A stretch of 64,000 nt of DNA, from assembly GCF_004138325.1 (NCBI RefSeq), contig NZ_SBLB01000001.1:1807855-1871854 (forward strand). Direction: 5' to 3'. The notes beneath the pieces were generated by a model. The model was not told the DNA's origin. It worked only from the letters and a program-made list of their open reading frames with translations, and made no database searches. Source of the DNA: Spirosoma sordidisoli. Its GTDB lineage: Bacteria > Bacteroidota > Bacteroidia > Cytophagales > Spirosomataceae. This document shows, one piece after another, positions 8,823-16,828 of this stretch; position 1 is the first letter of the stretch, and each line of letters begins with the position of its first letter. A program made the translations under genes and the position numbers.

Positions 8823-8854
8823 AAAAAAAGGGTCACTGCCCCCGGCAATGACCC
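8823..8854 (-). terminator. Terminator after the GIN-domain lipoprotein gene
   Basis: Read on the minus strand, GGGTCATTGCC and GGCAGTGACCC form a hairpin (8830-8854) followed by TTTTTTT (8829-8823). It lies 24 bases after the stop at 8878 and insulates the downstream sigma operon. Confidence 0.85.
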
Positions 8855-8877
8855 TGTCGCGTGACCCGGCAACGCCC

Positions 8878-9585
8878 TTACTCCCGCTCTACCGAACTGG
8901 CCCCCGACAGTTGTGAGCTGACCCGGGGCGCTCCCTGGTAGCGGACCTTACTGCCACCGCTGGCTTTTACCGTCAGCGCATCGGCGACCCGTACCCGCGC
9001 TGTACTCGCTCCCGAGAGGTCGAGTGAGGCCGTTGTAACGGGGTAGCTGAGGGTTTCGAGGGTGCTGGCGCCCGAGAGGCTGGCGCGCAGGTCGGTGCCG
9101 CTGCCCAGACCCGTCAGTACCGACGCGCCCGACAGGTCAGCGGTCAGCCGGGTTACGTTACTGTTCACGGCGGCTTTCGACGCACCCGTCAGTTCAACAC
9201 GCAGGTCGGTCAGGTTGGTGAAGCCGGTCAGGGTCGACTGAGATGCGCCCGAGAAGCTGACCGCCCGAATCGTTGGCATGGTGATCGTGAACGCCATCGC
9301 ATACCGGCGTTTGCGGGTGTAGTTGCGATACTGCGCGTGGAGCGTGCCGCTGCGAACGCTGACATCCAGATCGTCAACGTCGCTCCGGTTGCCTTTTACC
9401 TCAACGGCAAAGACCGAACCCGACCGGACATCGACCCGGAAGGCACTCCCCATGTCGAGCCGGTCAAAGTTTTCGAATGCCAGCGAGCGGGTTGTTTCTT
9501 CGTACGGTCCGCTATCGGGCTGACAGCCAGGCAACAGGCCGATCAGCGCCAGAGCAGCTAAGCGAAAAATGAGTAGGTGATTCAT
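8878..9585 (-). CDS. GIN-domain (DUF2807) auto-transporter-head-like lipoprotein
   Basis: This 235-residue protein starts at ATG 9585 (an upstream in-frame GTG/ATG is rejected because it spoils the signal) with the acylated Cys at residue 21 (LLPGC). It then has the DUF2807 pattern FENFDRLDMGSAFRVDVRSG and repeated turns of a beta-helix containing the motif SGAS or TGAS at least six times (FSGASQSTL, LTGASKAAV, LSGASVLTG, LSGASTLET, LSGASTARV, LSGASSVER). The family is a right-handed beta-helix surface protein; adhesion is presumed. It has its own terminator. Confidence 0.9.
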   Translation of the reverse strand: MNHLLIFRLAALALIGLLPGCQPDSGPYEETTRSLAFENFDRLDMGSAFRVDVRSGSVFAVEVKGNRSDVDDLDVSVRSGTLHAQYRNYTRKRRYAMAFTITMPTIRAVSFSGASQSTLTGFTNLTDLRVELTGASKAAVNSNVTRLTADLSGASVLTGLGSGTDLRASLSGASTLETLSYPVTTASLDLSGASTARVRVADALTVKASGGSKVRYQGAPRVSSQLSGASSVERE

Positions 9586-10038
9586 AGTAGTTGTTGGTTT
9601 ACCCCGCAAAGTTCACCCCCAGCCATCGGCCCGAAAGTAGATACGGCACGAATCGGCACATGAACCAGCTGGAACGTCGCATTTGTGGGATGAGCGGATG
9701 TGGGCCGGCTTCACCTACCGTTTACTCAAGCCCGCCCGGTCTATTTGGAAGTAACCCCTGTCCTGCCTTTCTTTAAAGCTGTCAACGGTGCCTTTCGGCA
9801 GGAAACAGAATACAAAGAAGCCATTGACCTACAACCTGTTACTTACTGACTGCACTCCATCCGGCTTCGTCGGGGTGTCGATACACAGGGAGCACTAGCC
9901 AGCTCATGAGCAACGACCAGTGCGCCCTGAATCACAACGTTCAACTGCTCATGCAGCCACCAGCGGTGTTGAGCCATTCGTAACAGCCGACCAACGACTT
10001 TACCCGTCAATCATAACCCGTTTAACCAATAAGTACCC
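9586..10038. other. Gene-poor intergenic stretch
   Basis: It holds the probable promoter region of the GIN-domain gene at its left end, a possible decayed coding remnant (9641-9849) and the upstream region of the cytochrome gene. No RNA gene, repeat or clear promoter box was seen between 9850 and 10038. Confidence 0.5.
9641..9849 (+). pseudogene. Possible frameshifted remnant of an unrecognised gene
   Basis: Two adjacent frames give protein-like text: 9686-9751 reads WDERMWAGFTYRLLKPARS, and 9739-9849, one frame away, reads LEVTPVLPFFKAVNGAFRQ then ETEYKEAIDLQPVTY and a TGA stop. Joined by a frameshift near 9740 they look like the last strands of an outer-membrane barrel. No start is visible; the frame upstream is closed by TAG at 9638. 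This is a weak call based only on composition. Confidence 0.3.
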
Positions 10039-10629
10039 ATGAAAAAACAATACCTGGCTCTCGCTACCTTAACCCTGTTTCTGGGCACCGCTGCCCTGGT
10101 CTCCTTTACCAGCAAGCCTGCCCCGCCGAAGCGGGTCGTCAACAACCCGCCCTATACCAAAGCGCAGATCGAGAAAGGCAATTATCTGGTAAAGATTATG
10201 GGCTGCGCCGACTGCCACGCGCCCAAAACCATGACCCCGCAGGGTCCCGTTCCTGACCCGATGCTGGGTTTATCCGGCCACCCAGCCAAAATACCAGTGG
10301 GCAAAGTAGCCAAAGACGCCCTGACCGATTGGGTTTTGTTTCACCCCATGAATACCATTGCGGTAGGCCCCTGGGGCGTATCGTTTGCCGCCAACCTGAC
10401 CCCGGACAATACCGGCATAGGTACCTGGACAGAGGAGCAGTTTATCATTGCGCTGACCGAGGGCAAAAGTAAAGGCATCCGCACGGCCCGTCCGTTGTTG
10501 CCCCCCATGCCATGGCCCAACTACGCTGACATGAAAAAGGAAGACCTGGTAGCCATCTTTGCGTACCTGAAAAGCTGCAAGCCCATCGAAAACGCGGTTC
10601 CACAACCCATCAGTCCCGACAAGTTATGA
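10039..10629 (+). CDS. Exported mono-haem c-type cytochrome
   Basis: This 196-residue protein has an N-terminal signal or anchor helix (residues 5-24), one haem-attachment motif CADCH (Cys56, Cys59, His60) and a probable distal methionine in the PLLPPMPWPNYADM segment, as in cytochrome subunits of periplasmic dehydrogenases. KGNYLVKIMGCADCHAP is the typical class I start. No partner dehydrogenase lies nearby, so its electron donor is unknown. It is transcribed alone towards glmS and ends at a shared bidirectional terminator. Confidence 0.88.
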   Translation: MKKQYLALATLTLFLGTAALVSFTSKPAPPKRVVNNPPYTKAQIEKGNYLVKIMGCADCHAPKTMTPQGPVPDPMLGLSGHPAKIPVGKVAKDALTDWVLFHPMNTIAVGPWGVSFAANLTPDNTGIGTWTEEQFIIALTEGKSKGIRTARPLLPPMPWPNYADMKKEDLVAIFAYLKSCKPIENAVPQPISPDKL

Positions 10630-10656
10630 ATTGAATTTTCAGAGTAGTCCATAACC

Positions 10657-10692
10657 AAAAAACGCGGTCAGACTCAGCCTGACCGCGTTTTT
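10657..10692. terminator. Bidirectional terminator between cytochrome c and glmS
   Basis: AAAAAACGCGGTCAG and CTGACCGCGTTTTT pair perfectly over the GC stem (10662-10671 with 10679-10688). The A tract on one side and T tract on the other serve both converging genes. Confidence 0.9.
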
Positions 10693-10708
10693 GTTGGTAC
10701 CGTTTGTC

Positions 10709-12547
10709 TTACTCGACCGTTACGGACTTGGCCAGGTTGCGGGGCTGGTCAACGTTGCGGCCCCGCATCACGGCGATGTCATAGGCCAGCAGTTGCAGCG
10801 GCACTACCGATACCAGCGGCATCAGCACGTCGTGTACGTTCGGAATCTCAATGGTGAAATCGACCATGCCCGGCAGCTCGGTATCGCCCTCGGTCGTGAT
10901 GGCAATGACACGGCCTTTGCGAGCCTTCACTTCCTGGATGTTCGACACCACTTTCTCGTACGAACTGTCTTTGGTAGCGATAACTACCACCGGCATATCT
11001 TCATCGATGAGCGCAATGGGGCCGTGTTTCATCTCGGCAGCCGGATAGCCTTCGGCGTGGATGTAGCTGATCTCTTTCAGTTTCAGCGCCCCTTCCAGCG
11101 CCACGGGGAAGTTCATGCCCCGGCCCAGGTAGATGAAGTTACGGGCGTAGGTGAAGATGTAGGCAATCTCCTTGATCTTGTCGGCCGACTGCAGCACCTT
11201 CTCGACTTTGGCCGGGATACTTTCCAGCTCGACCAGCAACTGCCGGAACAGCGAATCCGAGATAGTGCCTTTCCGCTGGGCAGCCGCCAGGGCCATCAGC
11301 GTCAGTACCGTAACCTGGGCGGTAAAGGCTTTCGTACTGGCCACCCCGATTTCAGGACCCGCGTGGGTATAGGCGCCCGCGTGGGTAGCCCGCGCAATCG
11401 ACGAACCGACCACATTGCAGACGCCGAATATGGTAGCTCCTTTCGACTTGGCCAGTTCAATGGCCGCGAGCGTATCGGCCGTTTCGCCCGACTGCGAGAT
11501 GGCAATAACAATATCGCCTTCTTTGATGATGGGGTTTCGGTACCGGAACTCCGATGCGTACTCGACCTCGACCGGTATGCGGGCCAGTTCTTCGAAGATG
11601 TACTCGGCTACAAGACCGGCATGCCACGACGTACCGCAGCCGATGATGACAATCCGCTTCGATTTGGCCAGTTTGTCCATATAGTCGCGCAGGCCACCGA
11701 GTTGTAGCATGGCCGCGTCGGCGTTGACCCGGCCGCGCATGGAGTCGGCAATGGAGCGGGGCTGCTCAAAGATCTCTTTGAGCATGAAGTGGTCGTAGCC
11801 TCCTTTTTCGATGGCTTCCAGCTCCAGCTCGATGGTATGCACGTAGGGCGTTGTAGTCGTATTGTCGAGCGTGACGACCCGCAGTTCGCCATTCCGGATG
11901 ACCGCAATTTCGTAGTCGTTGAGGTAAATCACCTCCTTGGTGTACTCTACGATGGGCGTCGCATCCGAGGCCAGGAAGAACTCGTTATCGCCCACACCGA
12001 TGACGAGGGGTGAGCCTTTCCGGGCCGCAATGAGCTGAGTCGGTTCGCTTTCGCTCATGACCACGATGGCGTAGGCGCCCACGACTTCCTGCAACGCGAG
12101 CCGTACGGCTTCTTCAAGCGTACCGCCGTTATTTTCCCAGATATCCTCGATGAACTGACCCAGCACTTCGGTATCGGTCTCGCTCTGAAACGTATGTCCT
12201 TTCTTGAGCAGCGCCTGCTTGATAGCCGCGTAGTTCTCGATGATCCCGTTGTGGATAATAGCCAGTTTGCGATGGAACGAATAGTGCGGGTGCGCGTTTA
12301 CGTCGTTCGGTTCGCCGTGGGTAGCCCAGCGGGTGTGGCCCATGCCCACGGTAGCGTGCAGCGCGCGCCCGGCCAGTTCCTGCTCCAGGGCGGCCACCTT
12401 TCCTTTTTTCTTATATACCTGAAGATCCGTACCGTTCAGTAGTGCTACACCGGCGCTGTCATAGCCCCGGTATTCGAGCCGTTTCAGCCCTTTCAGTACC
12501 AGCGGACACGCTTCCCGGTGCCCAACATATGCTACAATACCGCACAT
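10709..12547 (-). CDS. glmS: Glutamine--fructose-6-phosphate aminotransferase (isomerizing)
   Basis: GlmS makes glucosamine-6-phosphate from fructose-6-phosphate and glutamine, the entry step to UDP-GlcNAc for peptidoglycan and LPS. The 612 residues match the normal length. MCGIVAYVGHREA places the catalytic Cys at residue 2. RLEYRGYDSAG and HTRWATHGEPN belong to the glutaminase domain. Two SIS domains follow (about 285-430 and 455-600: CGTSWHAGL, ISQSGETADTLAA, GRGMNFPVALEGALKLKEISY), and the protein ends in the conserved DQPRNLAKSVTVE. No glmS ribozyme is seen upstream. It is preceded on the same strand by a DUF4270 gene with its own terminator. Confidence 0.98.
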   Translation of the reverse strand: MCGIVAYVGHREACPLVLKGLKRLEYRGYDSAGVALLNGTDLQVYKKKGKVAALEQELAGRALHATVGMGHTRWATHGEPNDVNAHPHYSFHRKLAIIHNGIIENYAAIKQALLKKGHTFQSETDTEVLGQFIEDIWENNGGTLEEAVRLALQEVVGAYAIVVMSESEPTQLIAARKGSPLVIGVGDNEFFLASDATPIVEYTKEVIYLNDYEIAVIRNGELRVVTLDNTTTTPYVHTIELELEAIEKGGYDHFMLKEIFEQPRSIADSMRGRVNADAAMLQLGGLRDYMDKLAKSKRIVIIGCGTSWHAGLVAEYIFEELARIPVEVEYASEFRYRNPIIKEGDIVIAISQSGETADTLAAIELAKSKGATIFGVCNVVGSSIARATHAGAYTHAGPEIGVASTKAFTAQVTVLTLMALAAAQRKGTISDSLFRQLLVELESIPAKVEKVLQSADKIKEIAYIFTYARNFIYLGRGMNFPVALEGALKLKEISYIHAEGYPAAEMKHGPIALIDEDMPVVVIATKDSSYEKVVSNIQEVKARKGRVIAITTEGDTELPGMVDFTIEIPNVHDVLMPLVSVVPLQLLAYDIAVMRGRNVDQPRNLAKSVTVE

Positions 12548-12631
12548 AAGTCGATTCTTGATAAAATGTTAACAGGATTACAAACATAAACCAGATCGGC
12601 CAGAGTCCGGTCCTGGGTATAAAGCAAATAC

Positions 12632-12656
12632 AAAAAGCCGGATAATCCGGCTTTTT
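12632..12656. terminator. Terminator between the DUF4270 gene and glmS
   Basis: AAAAAGCCGGA and TCCGGCTTTTT with a TAA loop. On the minus strand it ends in a U tract and lies 32 bases after the DUF4270 stop, so glmS is probably transcribed from its own promoter between 12548 and 12631. Confidence 0.9.
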
Positions 12657-12687
12657 GGAAAAAGTCAATCCGACGGTCCGGCGGTTC

Positions 12688-14127
12688 CTAGTTTGAGGTG
12701 GTATAGAAAACCACCAGCTTCACACTGGATTTGCCGTCAAGTGCGGCTCGCCAGACCCGGTCGGTCAGGAAAGCCTGGGTGGCATCGCTAACGCCCCCGT
12801 TTGCATTCTGCGGAAAGAGCGTGCCGCCCGGCGCTACCAGCGCCAGCCCCGTATTGGGCGTAATGCCAATTACGATCGACTGCAGGTAGCCCGTCATATC
12901 GAAGGTATAATCCCGGGTGCGGTCACGCAGTTCTACCTGTTGCGGCCGCGCAAAGCTGATGGCCGTCCGGTCGGTCGGGCCCGTTGCAGGGACGATGAAC
13001 GGGAAGCCGCCAAATCGGCTCGTTCCCGAACCCGTTACGTCTGTCCGGCGCAGCACGTTTTTCTCATCGAGCTCGGCCAGCGACATCAGGTAAGGCGCGT
13101 AGATATTGTCATTCGTCGATCGGGTTGGCGTAATGATCAGATCGGCCCGGTTGATGGCCACCCGCGCCTGCTGTACAAACCGGGTCAGCGTCGGGAACCT
13201 GAGCCGGGTGGTTACGCCCGTACCCGGCTGAACGAAGGTACGCTCGTTGGTGGCTGAGGCTGGCAGTACCTGCCCCCGCTGCAAGTTGGCCAGCGCCGTA
13301 CCGGAACGATCGGCCATGATCTGGTTGAATCGCTTCCCGGCCAGCGAGAAAATCTGGAACCGCACCCGTCTTTCGCCTTCAACGTGGTAATAAACAACCA
13401 CCGCCGAACCGGTCGAGAAGCCGATCACAGCCGCCTGATTGGAGGAGGCCGTTGTCAGCATCAGCCCGCGCCGGACCTGCGCCCGGAACAAGGCCGGATT
13501 GGTTGTTTTACCCGCTTCCGTATTGGCCAGCGCCATCAGCTCCCGCCCAAATGCGTCGGGCACGGTCAGCTTGAACGATAACGAATCCGTTGTGTTGGGA
13601 CGCGGCCGGATGGTTTGCCGAATCAGCGGCTGGGCTTCGGCCGGCACATTGCTGCTAATATCGTAGTTGATCGTTGTGTTCAGACTGTCGGTAAGCCGGT
13701 AAATCTGGAGTTCCTGCGTCTGGGTAGTATCGCCGTAATACAGCTGATCGTAGTCCAGAAACAGGCGCGTCGAATCATAGACGATACGGCTGGCGGGCGT
13801 TACGTTGGTCGTGGCCGAGTCGGTCACCACAAAATTAGACCCCAGCGACAGCTGCACGAACGACCGGGTCTGCACCCGGCCAAAGATGGGATCGGTATAC
13901 CGACCGACCAGCATGGTACTCTGGTCATTGCTCCGGACCGAGTCGAACCGAATGGTTTCGCGCGTAACGGTCAGCGTATCGGTATAGGAAACAGTAACGG
14001 GCGTGGTGGGGGTCAGCCCGATTTCTTTAGGTTCTTCACAGGCCAGAACGCCCGCTACAGCACCGGCCAGTAGAGTTAGTCTACCCAGCCAGCTGCGTGT
14101 ACAGGTTGTAATAACGTTCGGCAACAT
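12688..14127 (-). CDS. DUF4270 domain lipoprotein
   Basis: This is a 479-residue outer-membrane lipoprotein if it starts at ATG 14127. Further in-frame starts up to 14148 only lengthen the overlap with the upstream gene. The signal ends in a lipobox GVLAC, followed by EEPKEIGL. The mid-protein pattern of YTDTLTVTRETIRFDS and LVGRYTDPIFGRVQTRSFVQL is that of DUF4270, a beta-rich family seen across Bacteroidota. No catalytic residues are known. The gene overlaps the end of the glycogen/starch synthase gene by 47 bases, and the order panC / glycogen synthase / DUF4270 is one I recall as recurring in the phylum. Confidence 0.82.
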   Translation of the reverse strand: MLPNVITTCTRSWLGRLTLLAGAVAGVLACEEPKEIGLTPTTPVTVSYTDTLTVTRETIRFDSVRSNDQSTMLVGRYTDPIFGRVQTRSFVQLSLGSNFVVTDSATTNVTPASRIVYDSTRLFLDYDQLYYGDTTQTQELQIYRLTDSLNTTINYDISSNVPAEAQPLIRQTIRPRPNTTDSLSFKLTVPDAFGRELMALANTEAGKTTNPALFRAQVRRGLMLTTASSNQAAVIGFSTGSAVVVYYHVEGERRVRFQIFSLAGKRFNQIMADRSGTALANLQRGQVLPASATNERTFVQPGTGVTTRLRFPTLTRFVQQARVAINRADLIITPTRSTNDNIYAPYLMSLAELDEKNVLRRTDVTGSGTSRFGGFPFIVPATGPTDRTAISFARPQQVELRDRTRDYTFDMTGYLQSIVIGITPNTGLALVAPGGTLFPQNANGGVSDATQAFLTDRVWRAALDGKSSVKLVVFYTTSN

Positions 14128-14887
14128 CTTCATCGTCGGCAGCATCAAATTTATGTTCGGGTAAATCAGTTAAAATGGCGTTGAGACTTTCGCTCGACTC
14201 TTCTTCGGCGCGAACCACAGCGTCTGCATAGGTTGAGCCAATTCGAATGAAGCCGGGGAAGTCCGCCGTTTTCAATTCTGCCAGCATTTCGTCGTCGATG
14301 TCCATCATCCGGGCCTTTTCGATGATGTCGCCTTCAAAGCGATGCTCAAAGGCGTTGTTGTAAACCGTAAAAACCGACTTGGTGTCTTTAAACATGGGGT
14401 CGTTTTTATAGGTTGTCTTGAGGTACAGCGGAATCAGGGCGGTCATCCAGTCGTTGCAGTGTACGATATCGGGCGCCCAGCCTAACTTTTTGACGGTTTC
14501 GAGCACGCCTTTGCAGAAGAAGATAGCCCGCTCATCGTTGTCTTCGTAAAAGCGATTCTCTTTGTCATGAAAAACGTACTTCCGCTGGAAATAGTCTTCG
14601 TTATCAATAAAATAGACCTGTAGCTTGGCCGTCGGGATCGAAGCCACCTTGATAATCAATGGTTTCTCTTCGTCACCCACGGCAATATTGATACCCGACA
14701 ACCGTACTACCTCGTGCAAGCGGTTTTTGCGTTCGTTGATCAGTCCAAAGCGCGGCACCAGGATTCGAATTTCCATGCCCCGCTCCTGCATAGCCTGCGG
14801 CAGTTTACGGACGAAATCGGCAACATCGGACGTTTTCAGAAAGGGATTAATCTCGCTGGCAACGTAAAGAATACGTAATTTGCTCAT
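14081..14887 (-). CDS. Glycogen/starch synthase-like protein (GT5 N-terminal half only)
   Basis: This 268-residue protein corresponds to the N-terminal ADP-glucose-synthase Rossmann domain: LRILYVASEINPFLKTSDVADFVRKLPQAM (KxGGLxDV-like position, here KTSDVAD), then VHCNDWMTALIPLYLK and VFTVYNNAFEH. Full-length GlgA has about 480 residues with a second nucleotide-binding domain; here that half is absent and the protein ends at a normal stop. The KxGG glycine pair of true synthases is replaced by Thr-Ser, so ADP-glucose transfer activity is doubtful. The short form is common in Bacteroidota; its role is unproven. It is divergent from panC. Confidence 0.85.
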   Translation of the reverse strand: MSKLRILYVASEINPFLKTSDVADFVRKLPQAMQERGMEIRILVPRFGLINERKNRLHEVVRLSGINIAVGDEEKPLIIKVASIPTAKLQVYFIDNEDYFQRKYVFHDKENRFYEDNDERAIFFCKGVLETVKKLGWAPDIVHCNDWMTALIPLYLKTTYKNDPMFKDTKSVFTVYNNAFEHRFEGDIIEKARMMDIDDEMLAELKTADFPGFIRIGSTYADAVVRAEEESSESLNAILTDLPEHKFDAADDEDVAERYYNLYTQLAG

Positions 14888-15069
14888 AAGAACGGGAAGC
14901 GGGTGTTGTCTGAGAGAACCAAAAAACTTGCAAAATTATACAATTTTTTCCCGTATTTCAATAAGATTTGTGCAAAAAAAGAAGGATCGCACAGCCCGAT
15001 AATAAGCCCCACCGGCTTGTTTCTGCCCGGTTTCCTACGCCCGGCTCTGCGTCCAAGCTCGTCTACTTT

Positions 15070-15909
15070 ATGCTCCTCATTCACTCAATTGCTTCGCTTC
15101 GTCAACAGCTTTCTTCCCGTCAACCTACTCATTCTGTTGGGCTTGTACCTACCATGGGCGCTCTTCACGATGGCCACCTAACCCTGATTCAGCAGGCCAA
15201 AGAGGAGAACGATCTGGTTGTCTGTAGTATATTCGTTAACCCGGTGCAGTTTAATAACCCCGACGATCTGGCCCGGTACCCGCGCACGCTCGAGGAGGAC
15301 TGTCGGCTGCTCGAAACGGCGGGCTGCGACGTAGTTTTTGCGCCTTCGGTCGACGAGATGTATCCCGAGCCCCCCCTGCTCAAACTGAACTTCGGCGAAC
15401 TGGAAACGGTCATGGAAGGCGCCATGCGTCCGGGGCATTTCAACGGGGTGGGCATCGTAGTCGCCAAACTCTTCAACATTGTTCAGCCCACCCGGGCCTA
15501 TTTCGGTCAGAAAGATCTGCAACAGGTGGCCGTCGTACGCCGACTCATCCGCGATCTGAGCTTCCCGGTCGAGCTGATCCGCTGCCCTACCGTCCGCGAA
15601 ACCGACGGTTTGGCCATGTCATCGCGCAACCGCAACCTGACATCTGCCGAACGGGAGCAGGCACCCGCCCTGCACGAAGCGCTGACGCTGGCTCACGATC
15701 TGCTGCGCGAGGGCCAGAGTACAACACAGGCGAAGGCGGCTGTAACCGGTTTTTTCACCAACCACCGCAGTTTTCGGCTGGAGTACGTCGAGGTAGCCAA
15801 CGCCGATACGCTGCAACTGGCTAACGAAGTGCTGGCTCCCGGCCAAACCGCTATCTGTCTGGCCGCCCACCTCGGCAACGTCCGCCTGATCGATAATCTG
15901 GTATTTTAA
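15070..15909 (+). CDS. panC: Pantothenate synthetase
   Basis: PanC joins pantoate and beta-alanine with ATP to give pantothenate for coenzyme A. The 279 residues from ATG 15070 fit the family length; in-frame codons back to 14968 give a nonconserved extension. Motifs are LVPTMGALHDGHLTLI (ATP-binding HxGH-type HDGH), SIFVNPVQF, YPRTLEEDCRLLE, GHFNGVGIVVAKLFNIVQPTRAYFGQKDLQQ, and the KMSKS-like MSSRNRNL. The gene stands alone and diverges from the glycogen/starch synthase gene across a 182-base region. Confidence 0.97.
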   Translation: MLLIHSIASLRQQLSSRQPTHSVGLVPTMGALHDGHLTLIQQAKEENDLVVCSIFVNPVQFNNPDDLARYPRTLEEDCRLLETAGCDVVFAPSVDEMYPEPPLLKLNFGELETVMEGAMRPGHFNGVGIVVAKLFNIVQPTRAYFGQKDLQQVAVVRRLIRDLSFPVELIRCPTVRETDGLAMSSRNRNLTSAEREQAPALHEALTLAHDLLREGQSTTQAKAAVTGFFTNHRSFRLEYVEVANADTLQLANEVLAPGQTAICLAAHLGNVRLIDNLVF

Positions 15910-16005
15910 GCCGACTCACTACCGGCACAGGCTACAGGCAATCGACCGACGGCGCAGGGCCGTAGCCTAGCCAGGGAGCTGATTTGTTGTTTACCAGAAA
16001 ACCGC

Positions 16006-16707
16006 TCAATCGACAATCCGGAACATCATTTTGGCTTTTTCGCGGGACAGGGCGTTGAAATGCCACCACTCGAACTCGATGGAACTGAAACCACCCGCCC
16101 GCATGGCCGTGCGGAGAATACGCCGGTTCTCTACCTGCTGTTTGGTCAGCTTACCGGCTTTGAGCAACCGCTCCTCTTCGGACGGGTACGCCAGTTCACC
16201 GAAGAAATCGTATTTAGTGCCCATATCGAGGGGTTTCCCCTCTTTCGTGGCCACGGTCAGGTCAACCGCGCAACCGTAGTTATGAATCGATCCTTTGCGG
16301 GGGTCAGCTACGTATTTCTGGCGTTCGCCTTCGGCTAGTTCAGGCAGGGCGTTCCAGAGATTCCATTGCGCCTTGCGCGGGCGGGCCGCATCGTAGACCA
16401 GCAGGCGAAGGTCGGGGTGCCGGGCCTGTAACGCCCGGCTGGCACTGGCTAGCTTTTGGGCTGCCATTGGCTGCATGTACGCCCGCGTCAGGTCGCCGTA
16501 GACATCTTTCCCGACAAAGTTATCGGTCGTCGAGTACTTCAGTTCGACCAGAATGGACGGGTCTGCCGTCTGGATGTCGACAAGGCCCTGTTTTTTCATA
16601 GCCCCTTCGAGCGACTGGGCTGTAAGCGACGTTGTCAGTGACGCAAAAAGGGAAAACAGGAGCAGAAACGTGATAAAATGGGGCTGCTTCGTGAGGTAGT
16701 CGTTCAT
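16006..16707 (-). CDS. D-alanyl-D-alanine dipeptidase, VanX-like (peptidase M15D)
   Basis: This 233-residue exported zinc peptidase has signal residues 10-30. The metal and catalytic motifs are SIHNYGCAVD (His142, Asp149) and EFEWWH (Glu213, His216), with YDAARP (Arg109) as in VanX/DdpX. The likely reaction is hydrolysis of D-Ala-D-Ala released from peptidoglycan in the periplasm. No van regulatory or ligase genes are nearby, so this is housekeeping cell-wall recycling rather than glycopeptide resistance (inference). Confidence 0.92.
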   Translation of the reverse strand: MNDYLTKQPHFITFLLLFSLFASLTTSLTAQSLEGAMKKQGLVDIQTADPSILVELKYSTTDNFVGKDVYGDLTRAYMQPMAAQKLASASRALQARHPDLRLLVYDAARPRKAQWNLWNALPELAEGERQKYVADPRKGSIHNYGCAVDLTVATKEGKPLDMGTKYDFFGELAYPSEEERLLKAGKLTKQQVENRRILRTAMRAGGFSSIEFEWWHFNALSREKAKMMFRIVD

Positions 16708-16828
16708 GAAGATTGATTTGTGCCGGTCGATCGTGTAAACTTACAGGATTTATAACCAAAGCTGGCGCAGGGGCGTAGACGAAGTCGATCGTTCTTCTCT
16801 TCATTCGCTCGTTCACTCATCGAGACTG

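Noticed and set aside
9591-9776. 61-codon frame upstream of the cytochrome gene
   Set aside because: Its amino-acid text is not protein-like; the neighbouring frames of the possible remnant are more convincing.
10691-11707. 338-codon plus-strand frame within glmS
   Set aside because: Antisense to an unmistakable GlmS with conserved SIS motifs.
12548-12631. glmS ribozyme or riboswitch upstream of glmS
   Set aside because: The 84-base gap is too short for the ribozyme fold and no matching core was seen; this control is known mainly from Gram-positive bacteria.
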